From contig SNVD02006916.1 of the NCBI GenBank assembly GCA_013180625.2, positions 1 through 64,000 of the forward strand: 64,000 nt of DNA. The letters run 5' to 3'. The notes under the pieces were generated by a model that had not been told where the DNA came from, made no database searches, and saw only the letters and a list, made by a program, of their open reading frames with translations. This document shows positions 24,236-36,871 of this stretch, piece after piece. Made by a program: the position numbers and the translations under genes. Numbering within the stretch: position 1 is the stretch's first letter; every line of letters begins with the position of its first letter. The DNA is from Boswellia sacra. Taxonomy: Eukaryota; Streptophyta; Magnoliopsida; Sapindales; Burseraceae.

Positions 24236-24305
24236 TTATCCAAAACGACGTCGTTTTGACTCTTTCTTTACAAAAGCAAAAGGTATCAAAACGACGCAGT
24301 TTTAG
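24236..24305. other. AAACGACGTCGTTT palindrome and a near copy
   Basis: A perfect palindrome CAAAACGACGTCGTTTTG lies at 24241-24258, with a partial second copy (CAAAACGACGCAGTTTT) about 45 bases on. It sits upstream of the gene fragment on the minus strand, where it could be a promoter motif with an ACGT core. Confidence 0.6.
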
Positions 24306-24862
24306 TAATTTTTGTATTATAAATAGCTATCCCTTTTTTAATAAAAAAGTTTAGGAAAAGTATGTCATTTTCTTCCTTTGTACTAGTTATATTATTCAAA
24401 ATAAAATTTAATTTGATATTTTTACTTTCTTAATTTTAGAAAAATATATATATATATATATGATGCGATTTCATTGTAAAATAATTTAATTTATTTCATA
24501 CAATTTCGACATTAAAAAATTTATATTTAAAAATTTATTATTTTATATAGAAAATAATATTATCTTTTTTTTAAATATTGTTAAAAATTTTTAAATTTAT
24601 ATTTAAACATAAAATTATATTATTTAATTAATATTATTATATTTTTAATTTTTAATTTTATTTAATTTCAAAATATGAAATTACTCAATTAGTGTAATTT
24701 TTCATAACATTTAAAAAAAATTTCCTTGACATTTAAAATTCAAAGTAATTTTAATTATCTTTTAATAATTTAAGAAGATTTTTTTAAGTTACTAATATAA
24801 AAATTACATTTTCTTGATTTTAATATTTAATTATAAAAAATAAATTCATAAGAGCAAAACTT

Positions 24863-25080
24863 TTCGCAACGTGCAGCATGTGCACGTTGCTAAATTCAAC
24901 ACTTTTCGCAACGTGCAGCATATGCACGTTGCTAAATTCAATACTTTTCGCAACGTGCAGAAAATGCACGTTGCGATATAATGTTTCAGCAACGTGCATA
25001 TGTTGCATGTTGCTGAAAGTCATTTTTTCGCAACGTGCAAGGGCTTTCGCAACGTGTAACCAATGCACGTTGTGAAAGCC
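24863..25080. repeat. Right subterminal repeats of the CACTA element
   Basis: At least six units built on (T)CGCAACGTGCA and TGCACGTTGC, spaced about 45-60 bases apart, mirror the left array. One pair is directly duplicated (24866-24950). Translated in one frame they give a false repeat peptide. Confidence 0.9.
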
Positions 25081-25113
25081 ATGTTGCTGTATCTTAGTTT
25101 TCTACTAGTGAAA

Positions 25114-26075
25114 TGGCCGCATAAAATTAATAAAAAATAATATTTTGTTTAATTAAAAATATAATGAAAGTGATTAGATGAATTTCTTTTTTGTAACAAA
25201 ATGTTTTTATTACTATCTTAATAAATAGCTTATGAAAATATTTTTTTATAATATTATTATTAACCTATTGAAGTTGTGTTGAAATTATTTTAAAATTGTA
25301 AAGACGAGAATAAGATCTAACTTACAAAAACCTCAGTAGTGGGGTGTCTTTCGAAAATTATTCTGGAGAGTATTAGTTTTGGACAATTTCTCCAATCATA
25401 TTTCAAAACTACATAAAACTTTTGCACGTCTTATATTATTAAATTTTATACGTAACTTTTCATTAATTCTTCAAATTATTAAAAAAATTATGATAATTAT
25501 ATATTAAAATAGAAGAAATTAAAGTGTCGTGGAACCTCAAAGGTTAGCATCAAACAAACATATTAATCCTCCTCTTCACTTTGGACAAGAAGGGATAATT
25601 TAAATAGTAAAAAAAAAATACCGATTATGTTTCAGTATCATTCTTCATATCTTAATATTAAAGGGAATATTTAGTGTACGTATATGCATGTTTTATAAGA
25701 TTCTTAAAATTATAGATAAATTACATAGTATCATTTTTGAGATACAATAATACAATTGATATATATACCGTGCAATTACATATACATTATGAGACGTCAA
25801 TTATGATTGACCTTTAATTTTTAATATATATTGAGTGGAAGGTTATTTCCTTTATAATTACTTCTGCAAACAAAGTTTTCAATCCGACGCCAATATTGTT
25901 GCTACTTGTTTGTTGTGGAGATTTGCAGTACGCCATCAAGTTAACACAGAGACTCCTAAACTTCGCAACACTGTTAAAACTTTACTTGTTACAAACAACA
26001 AATGTTCTTCGAGAGAACACAATTTTTTTTTCAGTTAAATTTTATTGAATATAGTTTAAATTTGATATTGAAAAT
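25114..26075. other. AT-rich intergenic DNA
   Basis: No coding frame, RNA gene or repeat family recognised. Confidence 0.4.
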
Positions 26076-26997
26076 TGTTGGTTATAGACGTGGCATGTGC
26101 ATTGCACATGAGTATTTTGTCATCATGTGGTAAAAACATTAAATATGGATATTTTCCTAATCTCATTTATTATATATATATATTTTGTATTAGGAGAATT
26201 TTAATTAAAATCGGATAAGTTTTGATATGTTATCCTAGTTGAATAGGAATAAGTTTGGATTTGGAATCCTAGTTGAATAGGAAGTTTTATATTTGTATTA
26301 ATTATCCCTTATTAGATTAGGATATTATTTAAGTATGCTAGTTTACTTATGAGAAGTATATTATCACTTCCGATAATGTTTGATTATTATCCAAACTTTT
26401 CTTATGAGTTTTATTGAGATTTTACAGGATTTTGACAAGGATTACAATTGATATCAAATACTATATAAAGCTATCTTCATAGCTTTTGGTGGAATCAATT
26501 CAAGACATTCAAGGCATTCAACGCAAATTGAGAGAGAGCAATCAAGAGAAAGTTTGAGTGCGCTTTTATTTGTTTCTTATGTCTTGTATAAAGCTTTAGG
26601 CTTTGGTTAATTGTTATAGATCGTGTGAGCTTAAGGGATTTGAGTAATCACATGTGTCTATACTAGTTACTAGTCTGTAGCAGTTACGGATGTTATGTTA
26701 TTCTTAGCAGCGTGTTGTTAAGATAATCGTGACAGAAAAAGAGCAGCATCAGAAGAGTGTGTGAAGGACTATGGTTGTGATCGGGGTTGATCAAGTTTAT
26801 ATAGATTAGGTTAGTGAGTGAGCAGGTGACTACCACTGTAAAGAGTCCTAAGTCGAGTGTAAACATATACAACATAGTGGATTGCAACTCTTGTTACCCG
26901 TGGATGTAGGTTGGTTATAACCGAACCACGTAAAAATCCTATTCTGATTTACATTACGGTTTTCTGTTATATTATTCGTAAATTCCATACGCCAACA
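26076..26997 (+). repeat. Solo copia LTR
   Basis: A ~922-bp LTR starts TGTTGGTTAT and ends CGCCAACA. The flanks are AAAAT on the left and AAATT (or AAAAT with a one-base shift) on the right, consistent with a 5-bp target duplication. No internal region is attached. It shares several blocks with the LTR at 8438-9215, including GTGGATGTAGGTT near the end, so it comes from a related Sirevirus-like family. Formation by recombination between two LTRs is the usual explanation. Confidence 0.8.
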
Positions 26998-27404
26998 AAA
27001 TTTTTGGCATCATTTTATATTATTGATTTAATGTAATGAAAAGCTACAAGAAAAGTTAGAATGTAATATTTTCAATACGAATTCAACAAAGTTTCAGGGA
27101 TATAATCCATCATTTAATTTACCTGAAGCTGAAAACTATAAAAGTTAAAAGCAATTATGAAAATTTTATAAATGTGCATATACAACAAATTTTATCTATA
27201 TAAAATTTGAAAATGAAAATACAAAAATTATATATATATATATGTTGACAAGTTTTTATATTCATTTTTAATATATTATTTTCAACTTTTATATAAAATC
27301 AATACATCAATTTATTCGATGCACCGGAGTAGATAAAACTCATTTTAATTTAGATTGTAATAAATATATACTTCGGCTTACCTTTTTTTTTTTTTATAGA
27401 TGTT

Positions 27405-27545
27405 TTGCTGTGTTCAGTTAAAGTCTCACATCGATTGGTTACGAGAAGATTTTTGGGCTTATATATGGAAGGAGTCCCTCCACCTAGTAGATAAGTTTTT
27501 TTGGGATAGATACTTGTTCCTATGAGTGGTATCAAAGCCAAACTC
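27405..27545 (+). repeat. Possible TRIM or LTR-end remnant
   Basis: AGTCTCACATCGATTGG (27421-27437), a TATA-like TTATATATGG (27458-27467) and a primer-site-like GTGGTATCAAAGCC (27527-27540) occur in the order seen in terminal-repeat retrotransposons in miniature. The ends are not clear and no second LTR is seen. Confidence 0.35.
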
Positions 27546-27802
27546 AATAAACTTTTCGGAGTTGAGTTGTCGTCTTTTTCATAACAGGGGTTCACACCGG
27601 GGGTACTTACAATTTGGTATACCTTATCCCAAGACTTTTTCTACGTCGAAACAATCAAGACACCACCTCAAGATTGTGTTCTTCTTTGTGATAATTATTT
27701 ATATATTTTGGGTCTTTGAGTTACCTGATGGAGTTGGCATGTTGTCTTTCTCACACATATTATTTTTGTAATAATATCAACGTGTTATGTGTGTTTTGAT
27801 CT

Positions 27803-28501
27803 TGTTAGAATATTAGGCAATAGAGGATTTGTTTCTAGATTAGAATTAAAACAAATTGGAATTTGTTTCTATATTTGTAATTTGTTTAATTAGAAAAATC
27901 TAGGTGACTGATAATTGGACAAGGAAACTAAAATAGAAAGAGTTTTAGTTATAATTCTAGTCTAGGAATCATGGCTAGACTAGAAACAAGACTTGTGGCC
28001 CTATATAAAGCCTTGTATAATGAGTGGAGATATAAAGCACACCATACACAACAAGTTGTGTGGGAGAGGAGACTACTTAAACATTTTAGGGGCCTTAGGA
28101 GCCGGCAAGGAAGTCAACGTTTTCGGGTGATCTTGGAAGCTATGGTTTGGGATTGTAAATCGTGAGTATAGATTAAGTACCCATGGGTGTTCTTCTCATT
28201 AATCTTTCCTTGGAGGCATATATCGAAGATTGGTGTTATCTTGTCGGTACACATAGGGTGGCTGTAAGGTTAAATCCTTGTTATTGCTATTGATATTATT
28301 GTATTTCTCCATTATTATTGATTCGAATAAAGTTACGGCTGAGATCTCCGAAGTGGACGTAGGCTTGATTGGCCGAACCAGTATAAATCTGGTGTTTCTA
28401 TCTTATTTATTTTCTTGTTTGTTTTCTTTCTTGTGATTTCATTATAATTTTGTCAATATCTCGGATTGGACGCTTCCACAAAAAGCCCAAAATTCATAAC
28501 A
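27803..28501 (+). repeat. 5' LTR of a plus-strand copia element
   Basis: A 699-bp LTR runs from TGTTAGAATA to TTCATAACA, with 5-base inverted ends TGTTA/TAACA and a TATA box CTATATAAAG near 28001. A primer site and gag follow immediately. Confidence 0.8.
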
Positions 28502-28504
28502 AAT

Positions 28505-28516
28505 TGGTATCAAGGC
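28505..28516 (+). other. Primer binding site of the copia element
   Basis: TGGTATCAAGGC lies three bases after the LTR end, a one-mismatch form of the initiator tRNA-Met site TGGTATCAGAGC. Confidence 0.75.
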
Positions 28517-28541
28517 TTTTTGGTATCACAACAAATTCAAG

Positions 28542-29148
28542 ATGGTTACAACAAAATTCGAGATGGAACAGTTTAATGGTAAGGGTGACTTCAGTATTTG
28601 GCGTAAAAGGATTAGAGCCTCACTGGTTCAACAAAAGGTGGCTCAAGCCTTGGTTGGAGAGAGTAAACTACCAGATACATTGACTGAAGAGAAGAAACAA
28701 GAGATGTTAGAGATAGCCTCTAGTACCATTGTCTTGCATCTAAGTGACAATGTGTTGAGACAGGTTTTGAAGGAGACAATTGATCAAGCTGGGATTTGAT
28801 TGAAGTTAGAAAGTCTGTACATGATGAAATCCCTAACAAGTCGAATATATTTGAAGGCAAAGCTGTTTGGGTTCAAGATGCAAGAAAAAAAAGAGTATTG
28901 ATGCGAATATTGATGATTTCAATAAAATAATCATTGATCTAGAGAATATTAGGGAAAGGATCAATGAGAAAGATCAAGCTGTCATCTTGCTAAACTCGTT
29001 ACCGTTGGCATACAGTCAACTGAAAGATACCTTCAAGTATAGTCGTGAGTCTTTAGCCATAGAATTGTAACCTATGATTAGATCTATAGAGATGGAATTA
29101 AAGGCTGAGGGGAAACTATTGAGCAATGGAGGCAGCAACGAAGCACTA
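28542..29148 (+). pseudogene. Copia gag fragment, truncated
   Basis: The gag starts ATGGTTACAACAAAATTCGAG and encodes KFEMEQFNGKGDFSIWRKRI and LVQQKVAQALVGE, the standard N-terminus of plant copia gag. The frame breaks at 28797 and resumes at 28867 (INEKDQAVILLNSLPLAYSQ), with a stop at 29068. It ends abruptly at GGSNEAL, where an unrelated LTR begins. The zinc knuckle and all of pol are missing. Confidence 0.85.
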
Positions 29149-30670
29149 TATTCCGAAAAAGGATTGTCTCCCAAGTATAGGAGTGTCGAAGTAATAAAAC
29201 CGGGTGAGACCGGGGTCGATCCACGAGGAAGGGAATTTAAGCGTTACAAATTATAAGTAAGCAAATATGATATGGATGCTTCAAAGGGATGGCAAGATAA
29301 TATCAACAAGTATGTAAGATGGTAGGTGGTATTACCGACCATTCAAATATAAAACAAAAAGCAAGAGGAGGTAAAACCATCCATGGAAATAGGTGGTATA
29401 ACCAACCATAGTAAATTAAAGAACAATTTCATAAGGTGGTAGAACCTACCATAGTAAATAAAATAAAAAGTTCATAAACAATAGAATAATTAAAATACAA
29501 GAGGAATTAACACAATAACAATGAAGGCTAAGGTTAGGGGATCCGCCCTTGATATTTCAAATAAGGATAATTAACCCATTTTAGTTATATGAATTATATT
29601 TGTTTCGTTACCAATATTTATACCACTTCTTGTAAATGGGTTCAAGCATCCAATGTGCCAATCACCATATGTCTACAACAAATCAAGGTTCCTAACTAGA
29701 TTCGTGTCGGTAAGGAAGAACCATACATCATCTAGAAAGGATCCAAGCATTTGATGTGCCAAGGATTGTCGACAATGGATCAAGACCTCCACTTTACGAG
29801 TGGTGTCAAGATTGATTAAGAAATTAAATATAAATCATATTGAATAAGCATTATAAGATTAAGATTATTAAGCACATATTAAGAGTTAGAGAATCCTTAT
29901 TCTCATATCAAGGGTTTCACCCTTTCACCTTAGCAAAAGAGAAATTAGAAGAACATTATAATAGAAAGAAAATAAAATGTAAGAAAAAGGAAATTCATTA
30001 ATAACATAAACACACAAAACACAATACAAGATCCTAGCCAAAGCCAAAATGTTCCAGCCAAGGCCAAGATGCCCTAATGGGTCACAAGGCACCTCTATTT
30101 ATAGATACATCCAGGGGCAAACTTGTCAAATTACAAGGGCATAATTGTCAAATATTAGTTGTAAATATCTTTGACAATTGGGATCATTAGGCACCGACTT
30201 TGACCATCAATTTTGACATTGAAATGTTGTGAATTTTAATCACATGTCTTCATGAAAGTTGTAGATATTTCTCTCAGCTTTCTAGAACATATTGATTTGC
30301 ATAATTTGGATACGTATTTTGAGAGATACGGTCCAAATACTGAGGTCTGGTCAGACTGAGCCGAGACTGTAGATGGGTTCACTTCAAGCCCAATTTTGGT
30401 CCACTAAGAGCCCGAATTTGATGATGCTTGTGAAATGCAATCTTGTATACAATTAAATCAGCTTTCCAAAACATTAAGAATTGCACCATTCTGATCTATA
30501 AATAGAGAGTTATGCCCATTTTACCGAACCTGTAACAAAACCAAAATTAAGAGAAATTAATTCCAAAGATGTAAATGGTACAAATATGCTTAAGTTGAGG
30601 AATTTAATGACACTATTAATGCAATATGATGAACTAAACTCTTATTAAACATGCATATTTAAGTGTTCAT
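29149..30670 (-). repeat. Solo LTR, Athila/Tat-like gypsy, copy 1
   Basis: About 1.5 kb that matches 61946-63327 in most parts. On the minus strand it begins near ATGAACACTT, has a TATA box TCTATAAATAGAGG (30093-30106), and ends with CGTGGATCGACCCCGGTCTC and TACTTGGGAGACAATCC. That end resembles Athila/Tat LTRs. CACTA occurs on both sides (29144-29148, 30671-30675) and may be a 5-bp target duplication. A segment at about 29320-29475 with imperfect repeats of AGGTGGTA...ACCAACCAT is absent from the other copy. There is no internal region. Confidence 0.6.
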
Positions 30671-30675
30671 CACTA

Positions 30676-33600
30676 ACGTAATGAAACAATCTTAGTGGTA
30701 GTTGATGCCATAGCACAATACTCAGCTTTTGTGGAACATCTTGAAACAATAGGCTATTTCTTATTCTTCCATGAAATAAGAGAATCACCCAAAAATATAC
30801 AAAAGCCAGTGGTAGACTTACGGTCTATAGGATCACTTGCCCAATCAGCATCAGAATATGAACATAGCTCCAAAGATGAGGTAGATGAAAGTAAAAGACT
30901 CTGAAATAGAGTTTCACAAAGACATCACAAAATACAAAGGATAGCAGCCCAATGAATAGTAATAGGAGCAGTAACAAACTGAAAAACAAAATGAACAGCA
31001 TATGCGATGTCTGAATAGGTAATTGTGAGAAATACCAAGCTACAACAATAGTATTATATAAAATAGGATCAAACAAGGGAGTACCATCTGAAGAAACATA
31101 TCGAACATTGAGCTCAATAGGAGTTTCAACAATCCAAGTATCAGTACGATGAGCACACTCAAGAATGTTAGTTATGTACTGAGATTGTGAAAGAAGAAAA
31201 CCCTTTAGAGAGAAAGATACTTCAATACCCAAAAGATAGCAAAGAGAACCCAAATATTTCATTTTAAATTGAGAAGCTAGTTTTGACTTCAACATGGAAA
31301 TCCCATCAACATCATCACCTGTAACGATCATATCAACAACAAACAAAGAAAGTAGAATACAACCTGCATCGGTACACTTGAGAAAAAGAGCTGAATCATG
31401 ATTACTAGGTTGAAAACCAAGAAAAGTAATCACAGTAGAGAATTGCTCAAACCAAGGCTGAGGTGTTTGTTTGAGACCATATAAAGCTTTTTTAAGTTTA
31501 CAAACTTCTCTAGGTTTATGTGAAACACTAGGTGGTAGGGGGGGGGGGGTGTCATGTAGACTTTTTCTTAAAGATCACCATTCAAGAAGGCATTTTTAAC
31601 ATCCATCTGAGAGATATGCCACTGATGAATAGATGCAACTACAATAAGAGTACGAAAAGTAGTCATTTTTTGCAACAGGAGCAAAGGTCTGTTTATAATC
31701 CAAGCCATTTTGTTGAGAAAATCCTTTAGCAATTAATCGAGCGTTGCACTGCTTAATTGAACCATCGAATTTTGTTTTGATTTTATAAACCCAATGAGAA
31801 CCAGTTGTACTTTTATCAGGTGGTAAAGGTATAAGATCCTAAGTATTAGTCCTATATAAAGCAGAAAGTTCCTCAGCCATAGCCTGCTTGCAAATAGGAT
31901 CAAGAACTGCCTCTTTATAGGATAAAGGCTCTGAATGACTATGAATAAAAGCTAAAAAAGATGTAAATGAACTTGAATAACAAGAATAAACAAAATCTAG
32001 TAATTTAGTAGACTTATGAGTATGCTGAGGATAATGAGGAAAAGGGAGGACTCACATTCTTAGGAGGTGCTTGAGTAGCCATAGGAAGAGAGAATGTATT
32101 AAACGACCGGTATCTGTAACTTTTGGAACTAAAGAGGAAAAACTATCATCATCAATAAAAAAATGATCAATGCGAATGATATCAAAATTGTTTAGTTTAT
32201 GAGAACTAGCAGGAATAGAAAAGAAAGGTATATGCTCAAGAAAGAAAACATGATGAGATACATATAATTTTGAAGCAATTGGATCAAAGCAACACTATCC
32301 TTTTTTACCTTTACCATATCCTAAAAAGACAAATGGCAGAACATAAGGATAACTTGTTGTGCTCAACTCGAGGTCGAAGGACAAAACAAGTATAACTAAA
32401 AACTTTTAAGGAATAATAGTTAGGAGCATGTTCATACAGCTTTTCAAAGGGTGAAAGACCTGAAGTGTAAGAGGATGGAATCTTATTAATTAAGTAAATA
32501 GCAGTAAAAGCTGCTTCCCTAAAAAATTCACTAGGAACATAGGTCAACAATAACAAAGAATGAGCAGTCTCAACTATATGCCTATGTTTCCTCTCAGCAA
32601 CTCCATTTTGTTATGGAATATCAGTACGAGAAGTTTTGTGAATAGCTTCATCTAAAGTAAGCAATTTTGAAAATCCATTAGAAGTATATTCATCAACCAA
32701 ATCACATCTAAACCACTTAGTGATAGCAGAATGTTGGGTTTTGACAAGAGCCCGAAAGGCAAAATAAATATTCAAAAAATTAAAACGGTGTTTCATAAGA
32801 TTAACCCAGCAATAATGCGTATGATCATCAATAAAGAAAGCATAATATTGAGACCCTCCATTTGTAGCAATTAGAGAGGTCCCCAAATATCAGAATGAAT
32901 TAAATCAAATGGTGCACAAGAAAAAGAACACTTCTGTTAAAGGGTAAGGTAGAAAATTTGCCAGTTTACAACCACCACAATCAGAAATATCATGTGTTTG
33001 CAAATTTTCTAAAGCTTCTATAGAGGCTAAGTATCTTAAATGAGATGTTGAAACATGACCTAAACGAGAATGCCATAAATAAAAATTATAAGAAGAAGAA
33101 CTCAAATGAAAAGACAATAAGTCAACACTAGAAGCAACAACAACTGGTACTTTTAGCTCGTCCAAAATATATAATCCTCCCTACCTATGACCTATCCCAA
33201 TCAGCTTTTAGGATTGTGGATCCTACACATGACAGGAAGTAGAAGAAAAAAAGATTAAATAGCCAGAGTCACATAATTGACCAATATAAACAAGATTCAA
33301 TGTAAGATTAGGAATATGATAAACACTAGAAAGTGATGCATAAGGTGTAATAACATAACCAACTCCTACTAATGACATAGGGGTGCCATCAGCAGTCATA
33401 ACAGATACAGATGATGTAGGACATATAGAAGTGAAGGATGACAAATCAGGCGGCACATAATGAGAGTTTCCAACATTTAAGACCTATATAGAAAAAGGCA
33501 TACCTGAGGAACTGGGATTAGTAGATGGTGTAGCTTCAAATCTAAACGAAACTGATGGTGGTACAACTACTACAGTATTAGGCTGTGAAGGCCTAGAAAC

Positions 33601-34427
33601 TGATTGTTGGATATGATTCGCCAATTTCAACCGAGGAGGTTGTTGTTGCACCCTATTCACCAATTTGGGACATTGAGCCTTCCAATGGCCTCTCTACCTA
33701 TATAAACTACATTCATCCACTTTAGCCCCTAAGTAAGGCTTTTGCTAAAAGTTGGAAGGTGGTATAAGAGGCACTACTAACATAGATGGAGTTGGCGGTG
33801 GAACAATCCCCTTTCCTGTGTGAGACTTAAGATGAATCTCCTCAGCCAATAATTCAATAACCACTAAATCAACAAAAGGAGGTGGGTTGTGACACAAAAT
33901 TGACCCATGAAGTCCCGCAAAATCACCACGAAGGGCCATCAAAAATTGAACCAAGCGTTGTTCCTTTCTGCAAGCAATATATGGTATAGATGCTCGTAGT
34001 TCTATGGATTCCATAAGTGCCAAATGGTCTTACAGATCAGACATCGCAGTATAAAATTCTGTTCAAGGGCTCGAATATGAGATTCTAACTGATACAGTTT
34101 TGCAAAGTTAGGTTATGTGTACAGCCTAGCCAAATGTTCCCAAACCTCCTTAGCTATTTCATACTTCGCCAATTGTGTACCTATCGAATGCTCGATGGAG
34201 CTGTTGACCCAAGTGGTAATTTTTAAATTGTTTGCTTCCCAAATATCTAATTGCTCTACTTAATTTTCTGAATTTTTATCCTTAAGTTCACCTAAAATGC
34301 CAATAATATAACCCTACATCGTTTTGCCCTTGAGAAAATTTTACATTACACAACTCCCATATGAATAATTTTCTCCATTCAATCTTACACTAATAGACTA
34401 AAGCAAATCATCTTTTTCACCAGCCAT
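30676..34427 (-). pseudogene. Ale-type copia polyprotein, copy B, truncated and degraded
   Basis: Minus-strand gag-pol remnant. From right to left: gag start near 34427 and gag core (33745-34023), protease/pre-integrase (33220-33460 and 32905-33165 with FYLWHSRLGHVSTSHLRYL), integrase (32311-32886, TSGLSPFEKLYEHAPNYYS), and RT (30825-31433, LLGIEVSFSLKGFLLSQSQY; the YVDD-equivalent reads FVVDMIV). It stops inside RNase H at 30676, where an unrelated LTR abuts, so the 3' LTR is lost. Many stops and frameshifts. The lineage call (Ale/Retrofit, RE1-like) rests on sequence resemblance. It is homologous to 52897-57058. Confidence 0.85.
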
Positions 34428-34590
34428 GACAAATAAAAAGAATAACAAATAACACCAAACAAAAGAAAGATGCAACCTAGAATCAAAATAGAGAGAATGT
34501 CAAATACCATAACCAAATGGAAGTAGACAGTGCAATCGAGATGCTCAACGGTATTATACGATCAAATGAAGGTTTACCACTTTGATACAA

Positions 34591-34757
34591 TGTGAAGAAT
34601 ATTCAATACAAACAGAGAGTTAAAGAGAAGACAAAAGAAGGCTGGGGTTTCATATTATTCAATAATGATTAAAAGTGTGCTTACAAGGGACTTATATAAG
34701 AGCAATAAAAAATACTAATATACCCTTGCTAGAAAATAATAAAATACTACGCTAACA
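34591..34757 (-). repeat. 5' LTR of Ale copia, copy B
   Basis: A 167-bp LTR (TGTGAAGAATATTC to GCTAACA on the plus strand) precedes CACTA at 34758-34762. It matches the LTRs at 52732-52896 and 57233-57389. Confidence 0.88.
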
Positions 34758-35576
34758 CACTATTCTAAAGATTAAAGAATACTACAAATTGATGTGATAT
34801 GATACTTAGGCTCGTGGCCTACGACCCTAACTCCAATGTCATGATTCAAATGTCCTTAGACTCATCAAAGTTAGGCTCGACTAAATCTTCCATCGGGCTT
34901 GGATTTATGGGAAATCAGACCCAAATAGGTATTAACTTTTATAGAGTTGATTTGAACAGTGAGTTTTACTTCACAAAACTAATAAAAACGTAGCAGGTAA
35001 GGACCTCAATGAGATCTAAATGGGTCCCAAGTTCTCGGCAAATATAAAGAAAGCTAAATCTGTAACTAGAATGCATTCAATTAATATATAGAAAATCATA
35101 TTGCTAGTGATTTTTAAAATATTTTCATCCATTATAGTTCTTTGATGATCCCTGCAAGATACCCCTACAAAAATTATAATTCTAGCTCTTTATGGGTTGG
35201 AATTTAGATCTCATGTCCAAGGAAGACATGCGAATTTGTATATGAGTAATTTTATTTAGCACCCATTTTCCATATCATTAGCCCGGACCCCTTATTTAAC
35301 AAGGGTATAAGTACAAGTTAGACTATCTTTCATCAAACTCAAATTTAATTCTACATATATTTATGGTAAGGTTTAATTAAATTGTCATTTAAATTTTTAT
35401 TTAGCCCCAACTTTTAATCTCATTAGCCTCCACCTCTTATTTTATGGTAAACTTAATTGAATTATCATTTACTTTATAATTAAATTATTATTTAATCTTA
35501 ATGACATTTGATTTTTTTTCAATCTTTTTATAATGGTTGCATTTTCTTAAATTTAAACAATACTATCAACATTTCA
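34758..35576. repeat. Duplicated block X, copy 1
   Basis: Matches 57390-58048 (shared CATCAAAGTTAGGCTCG, TTGGATTTATGGGAAATCAG, CAAGTTCTC). No coding frame is convincing. Because both copies follow an Ale copia LTR and CACTA, the element and its flank were duplicated together. Confidence 0.8.
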
Positions 35577-36826
35577 GTACCAATGGTATTGATGGGAATA
35601 GGAAATTGGAATTAATTATTTTGAAAATGACATTGATGTGATATAAAACTTGGAATGAGTTAATTTAGAGAATTGTATTTAATTTATTATTTTAGTACTA
35701 TTTAGTTTCTAATTCCCTGTTACCAAAAAAAAAAAAGAAAACTTAATTTTTTATACTAAGAGAAAACAATCAAAGCCCTCAGGTAAACAAAAAGAATGTG
35801 TAGAAATTTAATAGATATTATATAATTAATTTATAAACAAATTAATTGTAATTTTTGTTTCTTATCAGCTATTCACTTGTCAAAATATACATTCTATACA
35901 AAAATATTCAATAAAAAGTCTAATAAAAGAAACAAGAATGTCATATAAAAATTATAATGTTTATACTGAAAAGTTTGTTTCTTATGAAACTTTCTTCGGC
36001 CTTAAATAGTTTTTATGGTTCTTTTTTACTTTATTTTATTTGAATTTCTAGAATTTCAAGAGGACACTTGTTGTTCCTTTGAACTTGCGTCAATATAAAA
36101 TATAAAATTATGATCCAACAAAATCTTTATTTTTTCAAATTTGCAAAATTCCACTTTTTATGCTATCTCTTGCAGTTTTCCCGTTATATCTATTGCCATA
36201 AATTATGTTTTCTATTTCTATAGAATTTGTGAGTTTGTACCTCTGGATAGAATAACCAGTAAATAAATTATTTGAAATTTTTAATTTTGAGAGAAAAAAA
36301 AAACACATCTCAAACCAATGACATTAATTTTGAAAAAAATATTGATCGGCCAATTATAATAAGGTTAAATCGCTATAATGATTCTTTATAAATACATGTG
36401 TCACCCATTCTTAATTTTATTTGAGACTGGTTATATCAAGTCGTATTTTATTTTTTTATTATCTTTCCAGAATTTTACTCTACTATCAAATTATTAAACA
36501 GGGCGAAAAAAATTCTAAAAGCATGAAAGTTAAACTGATTTTGTTCAAGATTTCGTAGTGAACATTTTGATTTTGATGATAATCATTGTCCACTTCCCGC
36601 CCCTGTACAATTGTATACCGCCTTGATTTCTTGTTGACTATGTTTTTCTCCATTCAGTGGATAAGACTTATTTTTCTGAACCTACAGTTCAGTTTGTAGA
36701 AAACAGTGAAAGGGAAACAGGAAAAAAAGGCTTGAATTTTTCAATAATTTCATTTGAGACATTGATGTCATTATAAAACTGAAATCCATGCCTTAGTGCA
36801 ACAATCAAAGTAGTTAAAGTTATAGC

Positions 36827-36871
<45 letters not shown>

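Larger units (their letters stand above)
21380..25110. mobile_element. Non-autonomous CACTA (En/Spm-type) transposon
   Basis: A 3731-bp element bounded by 13-bp perfect terminal inverted repeats, CACTAGTAGAAAA at 21380-21392 and TTTTCTACTAGTG at 25098-25110. It is flanked by the 3-bp target duplication AAA (21377-21379 and 25111-25113). Both ends carry arrays of palindromic subterminal repeats of the type bound by CACTA-encoded TNPA-like proteins. No TNPD-type transposase frame is present, so it needs a helper. Its interior holds a spliced-looking gene fragment at 23543-23982. The perfect ends and target duplication suggest the element was mobilised as a unit. Confidence 0.95.

Noticed and set aside
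24820..25075. A repeat-rich peptide with LHVAKS-type units on either strand
   Set aside because: It is a translation of the palindromic subterminal repeats of the CACTA element, not a protein gene.
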